The notes below the pieces were generated by a model. It saw nothing but the letters and a program-made list of their open reading frames with translations. It was not told the DNA's origin and did no database searches. From Blastobasis lacticolella (taxonomy: Eukaryota > Arthropoda > Insecta > Lepidoptera > Blastobasidae): a DNA stretch of 64,000 nt. Of the stretch, positions 22,313 through 34,659 are shown piece by piece; within the stretch, counting starts at the first letter, position 1; every line of letters starts with the position of its first letter. The stretch is taken from NCBI GenBank assembly GCA_905147135.1, contig LR990059.1, forward strand, positions 17,259,001 to 17,323,000. Reading direction: 5' to 3'. The translations under genes were made by a program, and so were the position numbers.

Positions 22313-22919
22313 GGACCACGATAAGTCCGTATTGACTGACAGTAGTAAAAATTATAAAATGTGGATATGGCAATAATCTGTCCGTGTCAGTATTTCTTGT
22401 AAACATTCAGTTATTTGGCTTGATCTTGTACTTCTCGTTTGACTAAATTATTAATCATGCTGAAAATTATCTCTCTCACATCCTTTTTTAATGTTTTGCC
22501 CATTTGTTAAAAATATTTTTCATAACTCACGAAAATAAACAATCGTACAGAAATCAAATTGTTTGTTATGACTTTTATGAATGACGTTCTATTACTTTTA
22601 AAAAACTTGTCATAAGTAGCCAAATTGAGACTTTTATTTTATTTTTCTTATAAAATTATTCGGACTTAGCGTTGTCTTATTATATTAATGGCATCCTAAT
22701 GACATGATAAGACAAGCCGCTCCATAAACAACATCCTACTATTAGCAGATGCATTACCGTCCTTTGAGAATGTAGGTGCGGGCTCGTTACTGCAACTCAA
22801 AAGATTGCTGCCCATTTTCTGGTCCAGGTAGGACCATAGTAAACCTATCGGATATCATACTTTGGTTGATGTGTACGACACTGGCACTCTACCACCAATA
22901 CTTAATTATTGTATCCTTT
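22313..22919. other. AT-rich spacer
   Basis: No gene was seen. Confidence 0.45.
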
Positions 22920-23510
22920 CTTCAGTTGATTGGTATGCGAGGTGAGCGATCGCAGCCTCTGCGCCGCCCATTCTACGCAAGTTTGATTTGTCGAGCCCGC
23001 AACGGCCGCGGACCCACTCCCGCGCACCCGATCCGCTCATCTATCATTGTGGCAGCGTAACAAATTATATTTGCACAGAGCAACGATCATTAACGTCTCG
23101 ATACTTCATCCCGGTTTTGTGTTACTGCTTCGGTGCGGACACAAAGAGCTGCCCCAACCTGTTCCTCGAGACTTCGACCAATGTTATCGTTGCGGCGTCC
23201 ACATTACTAAGATATCGTACATATTCCACACAAGACAAGCAGTAGAGCGATTGTTTTTCTAAAAACCGAGCTCGACCGGCCGATGGTAAAAAATGTTCAT
23301 CCTAAATATTTTGACAGTGAGTGGTCAAATATTTGTGCGGTGGTCTCGGGCCGGGGTCAGCGCGGGAGAAAGCAGCCCCCCGCCCCGCCCCGCCGCCCCG
23401 CCGCCCCGGCCGCGGCACCCCGCTGGGTATCGGTGCATCTACACGAGGCTCGCAGATGACCCACTTCTCCCCAATTTGCAGACGAGCCGTCATCGGTAAC
23501 CGAACGATTT
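22920..23510. promoter_or_regulatory. GC-rich island 6
   Basis: Two GC patches (22930-23040 and 23340-23450, the latter a C-rich ccccgccccgcc run). No exact palindrome. Open frames here are compositional. Confidence 0.33.
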
Positions 23511-23639
23511 GAGATAACAAGTTGCAAGAGAGTTGCAAGACTTGTTCAGTGAAATTTCGAATCTGTTGCTGTTACCTTAAAAAGGTAAGGCCGTTGTTAA
23601 GCCAATACATTTTATTTTAAGTAAATCGTCATCATGATC

Positions 23640-24005
23640 ATCTCGGGGACAATATCCGAGTTTTACTCGCCCAGTGTCCGCTCAGACCATGATCTAGGTT
23701 TTGTAAGATATATGTATATGATTTTTTATTAACTAAATAGTAATTCGTTTTTCTTTTTTGAATGGATCTATTTTATTTAAACAACAATACAACAAAAACT
23801 TAACAATACTGTAAACTTAAGTAACTAAAACTAAATTAATTTAAACTAAAAAATAAATAAAGTAAAATAGTTATAGGGGAACCTGATCAGATTGGATCAC
23901 ACACGGTTCACATTCTGTTGCCTGAATGTGGTTTCCTTACGATGTTATCCTTTACAATAAGCGCATCGGCTAATGTACAATTTATGAATAGTGATTGGTT
24001 AACGT
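23640..24005 (-). repeat. SINE family A split by an AT-rich insertion
   Basis: On the minus strand, body sequence is seen at 23876-24005 (aggtaaccacattcaggc-like, atccaatctgatcaggtt) and its continuation at 23640-23712 (accatgatctaggtttt on the plus strand). The two are separated by about 160 bp of AT-rich DNA (23713-23875). Confidence 0.55.
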
Positions 24006-24139
24006 GTAGTCTAGTGATATGTTTTAATTTAAATAAGGTGTCTACACAAGTGTGTCACTATTTAAACTATCGTATTTAATTGGTAATGTTAATCTTCATA
24101 TCGTAGGTGTTTCAGATATCCGCCCAAACCACTTTGGTT

Positions 24140-24300
24140 CATCCTTCATGGAACACGTTTATTATAATTTGGACTTATCTGGACGCCTGCTAGAGTGAAT
24201 AGGTTTTTCCTAGACCGCATCGTCACTTACCATTATATTACTTACCACCACGTGATATGGCGGTCAACTGTCTGGCTAGCTCTTATAAAAATATATTGTA
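24140..24300 (+). repeat. LINE family D fragment, decayed
   Basis: Recognised by catggaacacg, ttataatttggact, agagtgaatagg and cgtcacttaccat. Confidence 0.55.
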
Positions 24301-24389
24301 GGTCGTAGTGTTACTACATACATTCTTATAATTGTGTTGCAAGTAGTGAGTGACAGCACGGCCACAATACCACAATCATCTCTTTTTGC

Positions 24390-25045
24390 ATGAGTCGCCA
24401 GCGGCCCGGCCCGCGGCCATCGAACCGGGCGACTGCGGCTCGCGGGCTCTGATTTAGAAAAGCACTATTGGGGCACTATCTAATCTGTGTCAGAGTGCGG
24501 CGGGTCGCCGGTGATTGAGCATTGTTGTCGGCGGCGTGTCGCGCCAATTACGCGCCCCCCACACCCGCCCCGCGCCCGCTCGGTGATCGAAGCCTCGATG
24601 GCAGAACCCGATAACATTAAAAAGGAACACTAAACGACTCTTTGTTCGAGCATTGTTTGGAGATAGACAATCGGTACATGCACATAAAGTTGTGCGCTGG
24701 CGCAACGTAATCGGAGATGCGCCGCTGATACGGCGCGCAGTGTGAATGTGAGCGATACGGGATCTCGGCTCAGCGCCCGCGCCGTGCTCTACCGCGGGTA
24801 GTTGCACAACCGAGAGACTCCACTTTGTCTTCTGTAAAGTGTCCTAACGTTTAGAATAGGACAAGGTGCGCTAATCTCATTAAATGGACTCGGAGCCGTG
24901 TCGAGCGTTCTCGTGCCGGCCGGAGATTTAAAGCAAACAATGCGGGTACCCGCGGCGAGAGGGCGCCGCGACACGACTTTCCAATCAAACGGCCGCCTAA
25001 TCAAAGCCGCTCCGTGCGCCTGCGCCGCAAAGTGCTGCGAGTGGA
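24390..25045. promoter_or_regulatory. CpG-rich island 7
   Basis: Exact TGCGCTGGCGCA at 24693, near copy TGCGCCTGCGCC at 25015, and an AATTACGCG word at 24546. The 105-codon minus-strand frame is not credible as a gene. Confidence 0.4.
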
Positions 25046-25344
25046 CGGGGCAGGTGCCTCAATAGCAAGTGGCTTGGAGAGGTCGCCAAGTGTTAATGTA
25101 GTCATAAAATTCTTCTAATGATTTTCCAAGTTAGATTGTTGGTATGCAATACCGTCTAGGCGAATTAGTTTGCGTGCGAGTATGTTCTGTCATTCCATTA
25201 TGACCAACTAAAGCGAGCCTTACAAATGAGGTGGGTTCGAATCAGACGCGAGGTTAAACTGAGAAGAACCCGCACTAGGCTGCTGTGGAGCGAAATTGCT
25301 TTCCAAAACGATTTGGGGAAAGGACGGCCTCAATAGAGGGTCTT
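25046..25344. other. Spacer with a B-box-like word
   Basis: gggttcgaatcagac near 25230 resembles a decayed tRNA B box, but no A box or SINE body is evident. Confidence 0.25.
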
Positions 25345-25495
25345 GGCAATTGCATGCTGACAGGTATGATCCCTACATTAACAGTCCACTGCTGGACTTA
25401 CGCCTTTTTTCTTCACACCAATGGAGGGCTTGACCATAATTGCCATTCTTGGCAGGCAGACAGAGGCTGCTGCCTATTTTCTGGTCTATGAAGCA
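25345..25495. repeat. Probable LINE-derived fragment
   Basis: cagtccactgctggactta and related words resemble the (tc)cactgctgg(ac)ata-type LINE ends also seen at 32490 and 41940. Confidence 0.4.
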
Positions 25496-25511
25496 TCTAG
25501 CTGTTAGCGTC

Positions 25512-25589
25512 TGAGTACGTCCAAATCTCACCGATGCGCACCGGTTGCGCAATTGCAATAACAGGGTGCGTTCGCGAGATTTGGACTCA
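25512..25589. repeat. Long imperfect hairpin
   Basis: GTCCAAATCTC (25519-25529) is exactly complemented by GAGATTTGGAC (25576-25586). Pairing extends outward (tgag/ctca with a 2-nt bulge) and partly inward (gcgcacc / gggtgcg). About 20-nt loop. Confidence 0.7.
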
Positions 25590-25849
25590 CCCTATAGTCG
25601 TCCAGCAGTCACACCCAGCAGTCGAAGCTTAGGGCTTGACACAATTCCAATCCAGTGGACACCACATGGCCATAACAGAGAGTATTAGCTTGTCCTTAAA
25701 CTATCCGAAGATCATAAGCCAGTGTGTCTTTTGGGCTGCACCAGTATCCTGTCAAAAAAATACGACGATGATACAATGACTTTGTTTGTAGAGCTTTTTG
25801 AACTACCATTTCAACGTCTAAAATTAAAAAGTCAGGGTATCAATATTGA
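25590..25849. other. Spacer, no gene seen
   Basis: Nothing recognised. Confidence 0.4.
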
Positions 25850-27130
25850 TATCGTTCGAGGCACACCCCGGCGCGGGCGCAGATGAAATAATACGATCGC
25901 GCTTGCGCCGAGCGGCTAAAATAATAAGTTTGTTTGGCGACACGCGACCGCCGTCGGGTGGTCTCGCTTTACACGAGTATTTGTTCCTGTGCCTCCCCCC
26001 CCCCCCTTTCCCCCGCCGCCCCCGCGATGATCATTATGCTAATGCTCTATTGATTACTCGACCACGAGCAGGCGACGGGCCTCCCGCACCTTCCAGACCA
26101 TAAGTATCTCATCAGACGATTTATCGTGTCATTTCCGTTAACAGTCACCTATTATACAAAACGTATCGCATTTCACGTCCATGTAGGTATCTCGGATAAT
26201 GGTCGTTTTTTCTCACGTGCAGCATCGGTCGTGTATCGAAATCGGGTACGCCGCCGTGTCTGTCGAATCTCTTTGTGTCAGTAACGATCTATTTGAAAAA
26301 CCCATTTAGCGAGAGCAGTTACACGCATGTTTACTGACCGCGTTATGGAATGGGACCGCGATCGGTTGGGCGATAGGCGGGACGCGAGCGGGTGCTGCGT
26401 CGGCGCCGGCCGCTGCCAATTACAGCGGCAGCATCCGCCGCGCTAGATATCGGCCGCGATACGTGGCGAGCCGGGCGGCGGGACTAGTGCCGGTACTCAT
26501 GCGGTTCATATGGATGTTTACTTTCGAAGTCCGGAGGCCTCCTCTTCCCAACGCCTCATAGCAGCCGGCCAACGCACTCCGCGTGCAGCCGCCGTCGGTC
26601 GATAATTTACGTGATTTATCGACGTTTTTATCGACGTGTTCACAGTGGACGCGTCAAAATTGAATATCTGTGTGATTTAGCGGCGTGTCCGATGACCCTC
26701 GCCCGCGGCCGCGGCCGCGACGCCGTGACGGACCATTACGCCGTCGCTCATAAACTTGCTACCAAAATAATATCGTATTCGTATTTAAGTCCAGTTAGAG
26801 TGGATTCACCTCGCGCTGGCTGCGAGGCGCGCCGATTGATTCCGGCTCCGCGGTGGCTAATAAACGTTTACGGCCGCTCGTGTGCGGCTAACGGTGCATT
26901 AATTGAACACTGTCCAGGGCGCGGAAGTTATAATTGGTCGATTGGACCTAGGAAGTTCTGGAGATTATAATAGGATCTGCGTTGGCGCGGCGGGCTCGCC
27001 TGCTCGCGGGCTCGCGGCGCACTTGTCGGCGGCCAATTATTTGATACAATCTGATAATTAAGCGAACACGCCGCGGCCGGGTCACGCCCCGCGCCCCGCG
27101 CCCCGCCGACCCCTGCTTGGCCGGTTCTCG
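25850..27130. promoter_or_regulatory. CpG-rich island 8 (long, composite)
   Basis: GC patches separated by AT-rich words. Near palindrome GGCGCGGGCGCA at 25870, a 12-C run at 25995-26006, and a self-complementary GCGGCCGCGGCCGC stretch near 26705. The 119-codon plus-strand frame at 26611 has no domain and is not called. Confidence 0.38.
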
Positions 27131-27539
27131 ACGGTTCGGATTGACAATCGGGAGATGGTAAAGAACGGCTTCAACCTTTGCCACTATCCATGAACACAAT
27201 TAGAGACTAATTCGAGTTGGGCAATAGTTTAGAATCTAGTGAAAAGTAAGTAAGTACCTATCTCGTAGGCACGTGGAGCGCGTTTCATTCTATAGCACTG
27301 GCGTTTAGCTAGTAGACATGTCGCTAGAGTATTGGCATTTCCATGGCGAATCCGTTAAATCGTTTACACATGATTCTACAAAAGCTACTCGCGGAGTTGA
27401 GTTTCCGCGCTATACTACCTAACTATTCTAAAAGCGAGTTCAACACATCAACGCACTAGTCTCAACTGAAGATCTCAAGAATCAGTTATAAGATAACATG
27501 AAAATTTTAAGAGAGAATAAAATTTACTTATTTAATTTA
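27131..27539. other. AT-rich spacer
   Basis: No gene was seen. Confidence 0.45.
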
Positions 27540-28020
27540 CCTAGTAATTTGACTGAAATGTGATAAATATCCGACGCGGCCTCGAGGAAAAATCCCTCGT
27601 CGCGAGCAGCAGGCGGTCGCGTCCCCGCGACCGGCCTCGGTACGTTATAAGTCTATATGAAATATGTAGTTATGTTAGTACAAAAAGTATGCCAGAGAGA
27701 TATTTTCTGCAATATTAGCTGCCGATAAACGATTAATAGCGGCCGAGATCGCGGAAGCCGCCGCCGCCGCGCGCGCGCCGCGACTCAACTCCGATATTAT
27801 CGATGGGATGAGTTTCTCTTTTTGTAAGTTATTACATTATGGAGACATTTGTTGGTGTCCGCCGAATAGAGGAGTTATTTAGTATCGTATCATTATTGTA
27901 GTGGTCTCGTAGAGATTAAGACAATTCAATAAATCTCCCGCGAGCCGCGGCGGGGACAATTAGCCGCGCGGCGGCTGCGCGCGCGCCGCGCCGTATATCA
28001 CCGCATTTGTCACCCGACGC
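27540..28020. promoter_or_regulatory. CpG-rich island 9
   Basis: Includes CGCGCGCGCC runs (27765, 27978) and a near palindrome TGCGCGCGCGCC at 27976. Confidence 0.36.
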
Positions 28021-28089
28021 TTGTTAGTATGGTGTGTATTCGATATTTATTATATTTTTATTTTATTGGTATTTAACAGTGGCCATTCA

Positions 28090-28970
28090 TAATGAAAATC
28101 TAGCGCTTAGCGGCGGAGGTGATTATGTTCGCCGGGGTCGTTTGTTGGAGCTTGTAAACCGCTAGCGGTGACTGGCCGCTTAGAGATGTAACTCTGTTGG
28201 TACACGGCAAAGTATGCCGTGGAATAGTTTTTCGACCCATGTTGTGGCGTACGTCGGTATCGAGTGTCCTGCGCTGCACAATGCGCAATTGGGGCTCATT
28301 CCGCGGCGGCCGCCATTGCTGCGGTTTGGTCGCGGCGAGGCTGCGCGGGCGCGGCGCCCGCTGTGGTCGCGTAAACGCTCCCCAGAGCGTTCGGCGGTCG
28401 CTGTGATGGCGGCCGGTAATAACTACTCATTTTGGTTACCCGATAAATTGCTATCAATGAACTCGAACATGCGGCACTCGAGATAAAAAGTGCAAGGAGG
28501 AACTTAAATCGGTGATCACGATGATGGTCTTTCTTGCGTTAAACTGTAATAGCGGAGCGATTTGGCGTCTCTCGGAGCGGCCGCGGCGTGTTGCGGTCGC
28601 GGTGCGCCTGCGCCGGCGCGGTCGCGCGCCGTGTTACGTGTCGATGTATCCGGCAATTATCGTGGTACAGACGGGCGGACTCGCCTATCGCAATATTGTC
28701 TGGAGGATTTATTGACATTCGCGAATCGCTAGCATTACAGTTAGTTCCCAGGGCATCCATCGCGCGGTCGTGCGCGGGTGCGCGGGCGCAGAGGATCGCT
28801 TTATATTTCCTGCTCAGCGCGCATCTGCCGTTCGCGGAAATGCGCGATAAATTACTGCTGCGGCTGCCGCGGCGGCCGCGAGTCCAGGCTGCATTGTTTA
28901 TCGTCCACGGGGTCCTGCCCGTTATCACGACGCGAGATCTGTTCGAATGATGGTAGGCAAGTAGAAGGAT
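28090..28970. promoter_or_regulatory. CpG-rich island 10
   Basis: Exact TGCGCGGGCGCA at 28779, with near copies at 28342 (TGCGCGGGCGCG), 28603 (TGCGCCTGCGCC) and 28609 (TGCGCCGGCGCG). This is the densest local cluster in the left half. Overlapping open frames to 149 codons on the two strands are compositional. Confidence 0.42.
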
Positions 28971-29029
28971 TGCAATTCTTACTTGCATGTTGATTGCGAT
29001 GCGTGTATGTGTGTATTTCTAGCATTTTT

Positions 29030-29110
29030 AAATGTTATACGGCAGACATACAGGAAAGCGGGTCACCTGATGGAAAGTGGTAACCGCCGCCTATGGACAT
29101 CAGGAACACC
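29030..29110 (+). repeat. Repeat family C fragment
   Basis: Contains gaaagcgggtcacctgatgg and aaagtggtaaccgccgcct. Confidence 0.62.
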
Positions 29111-29659
29111 AGGGGATCGAAAATGTAATTATTTATATAATATAACTAGCGGTTTCTTCTTGGGTCCATTGTCAACATAAATCTTCAGGAAGAAATTATG
29201 TAACTGATGGTGAATACTACATCAAAATCCGTTTTGTGTTTTAGGAGGAATTAGCGGAAATATATACAGACACACAGACACGGCAACTTTAATTTATTTA
29301 TACTTTGCATTAATTGTATGGCACTGAAATAGTTCCGCAATAGATCTTCCAGAGCTCGATTGATAATGCTGCTAAATAGGTACGTTCTGTTGTTCTGTAC
29401 ATTATGAGCTATGAGCAAAAGGCTAAAGTCGAATAAAGTATGGAACACATCAGGAACGCACAAGTCTTGTATGCTGCAAAAGTAGAAAGCCGCAATACTT
29501 ACACTACACATATAATGTAAGTATTACATTTTATGTATAATGTCATTGTAATTATATATTATATGTATTGTAATTGATTGATTGATTGAATGTAATGCGA
29601 AATAAAAAATCACGATAAATCCGTTATAAAATTCTGGGCGTCGCGTAGACAGAAGACAA
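29111..29659. other. AT-rich spacer with a LINE-tail-like patch
   Basis: 29200-29285 (tacatcaaaatccgtttt, gacacacagacacggcaa) resembles the 3' end of an RTE-type LINE. The rest is unrecognised. Confidence 0.35.
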
Positions 29660-30007
29660 TACAATGGCCGAGCGGGTAAGATACCTGACTCGTAAGCTAG
29701 AGGTGCCACGTTTGGATCCCGCTGCGGCCATGTACCTACCAATGACTCTTTTCTGAGTCTTTACATGGGTTAATACTAACTGATGCTCTTACGGTGAGAA
29801 AAACATCGTGATGAAACCTGCACATTCAGGCGACTGAATGTGTAACTATGATCCAATCTGGTCAGGTTCCCCAGGTAGCAGGGTCATTGAGGTCAGATGG
29901 TAGTCACTCCACTGTAATCACCTGATCTGCCAAATCTTGAATCATTGTCTAGGCGGACCCCGGGCCCTCGTGCGCGAGATTACAATCATGACATTAACGC
30001 CAAGATT
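29660..30007 (+). repeat. SINE family A, full copy
   Basis: A box TGGCCGAGCGG at 29665-29675. The B box is decayed (cgtttggatcc). The body runs through aaaacatcgtgatgaaacct to the terminal acattaacgccaagatt. Confidence 0.85.
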
Positions 30008-30539
30008 ATGAATGCAAGGCCTTTTATGATTCGAGGCAGAAAGAACGCACGTAGCGTTTGACATACATACAAAATCAGCAGAACTAGGAACTTCATATTC
30101 TGCAAGGAGCAGGATGAAACGCCTCTCGACTTGATCTGCAAATGAGAGGCCCTGATGCGCAACCGTAGCATCCATCTGGGTTAACAACAACTACTACCTG
30201 ATAGGGTGCACAATATCAGTGCAAAAAACCTATTACAGTTCATAGAAGCTGTAGGGTTTAGCACTGAACTGTAAGTAAGAGGCGATCACAATTGATCAGA
30301 AATGGTTGCAGTGATACAAGGACTGAACTTGCCTTGAAAACCAACCTCTCAAAAAAAATTTAAAAAATTGACAATCTAAGAGATTAGCTCTTGAAAACGA
30401 AGAAAAACTATCGAAATAAGGAAAATGCTTACATAAACATATTTAACATGAAACTACATATTATAAGTACAAAGATAATATCTAAGCGGTATTACACGAT
30501 ATAATTACGTCAGTAATTGATTCGTGGTGTAATTGAAGA
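30008..30539. other. AT-rich spacer
   Basis: No gene was seen. Confidence 0.42.
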
Positions 30540-30620
30540 CTGAAATAAAGATGCGCAGGCGCCGTCACGGTCCGCGGCGGTCGCGTGCCGCCTCGCGCCG
30601 CCGCCCGCATATCGCTGATG
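30540..30620. promoter_or_regulatory. Short GC patch with near palindrome
   Basis: TGCGCAGGCGCC at 30552, one base short of the recurring motif, in a patch of about 75 bp. Confidence 0.28.
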
Positions 30621-31089
30621 TAATAATCAACAAGGACACATTCTTGTGTGTCGAGTTTGTCATAGGAGTTCATTTGTAAATTCACTATGATGATAGAGTG
30701 ACTGAGTTCATTTTAATTTTGTAAAACCTGCGAAACCTGGAATAATGTTTAGCCTAAACGACAATCTTGATATTGATCTAGTGCATTCACTTTGACAAGT
30801 TCTCCTGTCGTCCAAATTCGGTCTCCCAATCATGAAATCACTTCACTTATAAATTATATTTGAGACTCGTGGATTATGGTACTAGCCACGGCTAGATTAA
30901 AGAAAAGAACTAAGGAAGAGACTGACGGAACTAGAGGCACTGCACGAACATCCATCTATAACCCAAGAACCGATCAATCCCGTTCTGACATATTGATTGC
31001 GGCTTTAAACGTATCTAATTCTACAACAGCTCAAATCTGATACGACTTGACAATGGGTAATAGGTACACATGAAGTGATTTGTCCATGC
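30621..31089. other. AT-rich spacer
   Basis: No gene was seen. Confidence 0.45.
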
Positions 31090-31460
31090 ATCATGTTCAG
31101 ATGTAGATAAGTCGGAACGGTGTCGAGTCGCGGCGCGGGCGTGGGAACGACTAGGCGGCGACGTAATTACGCGAATTCGTCACTCCGGCGCAAAGGGGCC
31201 GACGTGAGCAGCCGCTTTTATTATTTGCAATTGTGCGTGCGCATTATCCCATTATCTACAATTTGCAAGTGGAGTGCTTTTTACCGGCGGTGGTAAAAAG
31301 CGTGTCGGCGCGCGGCGCGGGAGTCGCGGCTTTGTCTCCGGCGATATGATGAACGCCGATCGATAAGTAATGGGTGCAATTAGTGCGACGTGCGCCCGCG
31401 CCGGCTTGCGCCTCTTTGCGGCGGCAGCGTGCCGGGTGTGGTGTCCGCTCTCATAACAAG
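31090..31460. promoter_or_regulatory. CpG-rich island 11
   Basis: Near palindrome TGCGCCCGCGCC at 31391, AATTACGCG at 31165, and a perfect 10-bp hairpin GCTTTTTACC/GGTAAAAAGC at 31276-31301. Confidence 0.38.
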
Positions 31461-32119
31461 ACGGACACCTGGGACGAGATACCTCTTGCATCTAAATCAG
31501 ATGACAATGAACAAAAACGTAATTGGCAAGTGACATCTCTGTTATGCACGTTGGTTATGGACGTCGGCCTATGTATGGTGATGGTGATACCAATAGTTGT
31601 AATAATATATTATGATTAGATCTAAAAAATAAACATTTCATATTATAGGTTGCCAACAAGACTCTTAAAATTCGTTAGATCTCAGAGCCAACCTCATTAC
31701 TCTACTCTACTCTAGGACCGAACTCCATAAACCCATAATCAAAAGCTATAGCAGCCCGTTTTGCGGCCCATACAAAACAGCCAAGTCAAACTTATTGAAC
31801 AAGCCTAAATTGTAGGGTGTTTAAAGTTTGTAGAATTGGTTCTTGTATTGTAAGGCCATGTAGAGTCTTGGTTTTTTCTTATACAATACTGTAGTTTCAT
31901 TTAGGATAAAATTTTAAAAGTAGGCTAGGCCTCATTAATACAAATTATACCTACTTACCCAAGAATCATTCCTCCTCAATCTTTACTTAATAATTTAAAA
32001 CGAATCAGACAAAGTACTTACAGGAACGCTGATCACCAGCGTTCTTATTTTCCAATCTGACATTGGTGACATAGCTCCATGCAAATGTTCCATGACGGCA
32101 TGCGTATGAGTGTCGTGAC
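31461..32119. other. AT-rich spacer
   Basis: No gene was seen. Confidence 0.45.
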
Positions 32120-32240
32120 CGATCACGCGCGCAATTAAACAATTGATACGACTGTCCGCTGCGCGGGCGCAGCGCCGCGCGTCGCTTTTTTGCGCGCGGT
32201 GCGTTTGACGACCGTAATTGACTCCACCCGCTATAATCTT
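32120..32240. promoter_or_regulatory. Short GC island 12 with exact palindrome
   Basis: TGCGCGGGCGCA at 32160, flanked as GCTGCGCGGGCGCAGCG, which extends the symmetry to 16 bp around the GG core. Confidence 0.4.
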
Positions 32241-32447
32241 CGCTGCTTTATTCAAATAGTCCTGAGGACGTGCCTTCGCCTTGTTTGGATAAATATCTCG
32301 GTGATTCGACTAATTGTCTTCTTTTGTTCCACATTTTCATCCTGCAGTTATTTGTATTTTTAGAGCGCTTACGCACTGCGTTCGATTCTAATCAGAGTCC
32401 TAGAAAGCCCAGTTTAGTCATACAACAAATTAGCTGATCTTAGTCCA

Positions 32448-32640
32448 GATTGTCGTATCATCATCATCGTCATCATCATATCAGCCAGAAGACGCCTACT
32501 GCTGGGCATAGGCCTCCCCAAGAGATCTCCACAAAGGCCGGTCCTGTGCCTTCCGCATCCAGCTGGTACCTGAGATCTTTAACAGGTCGTCGGTCTACCT
32601 TGTGGGAGGCCTACCCACGCTGCTTTGATTGATTTGATTA
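32448..32640 (-). pseudogene. LINE ORF2 C-terminal remnant with (ATG)n tail
   Basis: On the minus strand this is the segment that usually encodes the end of an RTE/CR1-like polyprotein (RPxTRW-DDL ... LGEAYVQQW-type). The 3' (ATG)n tail appears as atcatcatcgtcatcatcat at 32457-32476. The frame is broken. Same family as 41890-42165. Confidence 0.68.
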
Positions 32641-33179
32641 TCACTTATCGTAATGGTCAGGTGGTCAACTAATTCATTGAATAACTGTGTTATATCATTT
32701 ATTCCCGGTCGTACCCACTGGGAACGTATCTACTATGACCGCTTACGCTCTAGCCATCCAAATGTCTACAATCCATCAACTTTAAATTGTCCGCGTGTGG
32801 CAAGAAAACAAATTAATGTTGATGATTGGATCTCCAACTGACGGATTATTAATTAATAGGGATCGGGTCGGACCAGTGCGTAAACGTTCTTAATTACGTT
32901 TGTGGAACAATTGTCTATTTGTATTTAGTTAGTGCGACGGCGATTTTTATTGATTTAACTATAAAAAGAGCGTATAAAACATGTTATGTACGCGGCGGAA
33001 TAAGCGTAACCCATTTGCCGTGACTCAATAGGCGGTTAATTAAAATAATGGGAGGTTTAATCTAGTAGGCCATTTTGCGAAACATTAAAAGTATAATGTC
33101 AAGTCGTTATAGTTTATAGCGTTTTTAATTTGGAGCGTCTCGCGCTCCGAATCTAGTTCGTTCTACATTTCGTAACGCG
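32641..33179. other. AT-rich spacer
   Basis: No gene was seen. Confidence 0.42.
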
Positions 33180-33290
33180 GTAAATATAGCAATTAACTGA
33201 GAAAGCAGTAATCCGGCGGCCGCAGCGGGCTGCCGCATGCCGTGGGCCGATTGCGCGCGTTGTTGTAAACCAGGGGCGGGGCGGGGGGAA
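33180..33290. promoter_or_regulatory. Short GC patch
   Basis: About 100 bp, GC-rich (gcggccgcagcgggctgccg), with no exact palindrome. Confidence 0.25.
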
Positions 33291-33776
33291 TTCCCAAATC
33301 GTAATTGCTATATTAGGTACGACGTATTATGGTATGGTACCTATGGCCGTGTGGTATCCGGTAGATCAGAAAGAGCACAAATCTATTTATTGTTTATAGG
33401 CTTCGGTAACTGCTTAACCATCAGGTAGGTCGTAAGCTTGTTGCAAACTTTTTGATTAAATAAACCTATGGGTGTCGTATGTTCGAACAAATATAATAAT
33501 AATAATAAAATAATTAAAATTTACATAGATAGGGTCTGTACGCAAAACGGTTTGTTAGAGCTTCTGTGTGGCCATGAGCGACGTCGGCTCATATTTATTC
33601 ACCAGCTGAGCGGTTTTTTAATTAAGTTAACGCGGCAATAACAATAAGATATACAAATAAAGCAGACGGAGGAATAGGGGGACAGAGTGGGGTGGGAACC
33701 TGTCTACCGAGCGCAGAGATTTCTAAAGTTAGTGTTCCGAATGTGCGGTGCTAATCCGACAGCCCACCTAATAGTT
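33291..33776. other. AT-rich spacer with a family E scrap
   Basis: gtgtggtatccggtagatca near 33349 matches the start of repeat family E only. Confidence 0.35.
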
Positions 33777-34075
33777 ATCTTGGCGTTAATATCCCTGTTG
33801 TGCTCTCGCGCGAGGAATTTGACCACGATCCAGGATTTGGCAGATCAGGTAATTACAGCGGAGCGACTGCCATCTGACCAGCATGACCCTGTTAACAGGG
33901 GAATCTGAACAGATTGGATCATGGTTACACGTTTAGTCGCCTGATTGTGCAGGTTTCAACACGATGTTTTCCCGCACCTAGGAGCGTCGGCTAGAGTCCA
34001 ATTAATGTATATAACTCAGAAAAGAGTCCTTGGTCCTCGGGGTACGAATCGGACCCCTTAACATCTAGGCCACCA
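33777..34075 (-). repeat. SINE family A, near-full copy
   Basis: Minus-strand body with ccaggatttggcagatcagg and gcgactgccatctgacc (as written on the plus strand). The decayed tRNA-like head lies at 34030-34075. Confidence 0.8.
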
Positions 34076-34130
34076 ACAGTCCACCCAATATCGAATAGGT
34101 GACAGTTCGGAAGCAATAGAATTTCCTGTT

Positions 34131-34440
34131 TTTCTTTATATCATACAGTAGGCAAACAGACAAGCGGGCCACCTGCTGAAAAGTGGTCACCACTGTCTAT
34201 AGCCCATAGCAACACCAAGCGTATCACCAATGCGTTGCCCACCTCTATAACACGTTTCTCTGGCAGCAAAAAGACAAATGCCCCTCCACGGCCAAAGTCT
34301 CGGTTCCCCAAATCCCCACCCCACGGAGCACTGGAAACCTTACTTACTTACCGGCAGAAACACAACACTATTTAAAATAGTATTCTTTAGCTGCGGTATT
34401 CTGTAAGGTGGAGGTACTTCCCCAGTCGGGCGGCTCCAAT
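34131..34440 (+). repeat. Repeat family C, long copy
   Basis: Shares ggcaaacagacaagcgggcc, aatgcgttgcccacctctat, aacacgtttctctggcagca and gctgcggtattctgtaaggt with 46346-46612. A short tcttactta insertion near 34345 distinguishes them. Confidence 0.78.
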
Positions 34441-34659
34441 TCGAACGGGATACCCCGCTATGCCCTATGCCCTCTTAACATCTACGTGTAGGGAAAATCT
34501 GATGACATCCGTCGTTTGTTCTGCTGTAATTCAAATTGTTATTGTAGATACTGAGAAGACATGTAAAACTGGATCATTCTCACGTTATTTCTGATAAAAA
34601 CAGAGCAACATTGACACCTGCGTATTTGTTTATGCATTGTAATCGGATTCAGACAATGG
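34441..34659. other. Spacer
   Basis: Nothing recognised. Confidence 0.4.
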
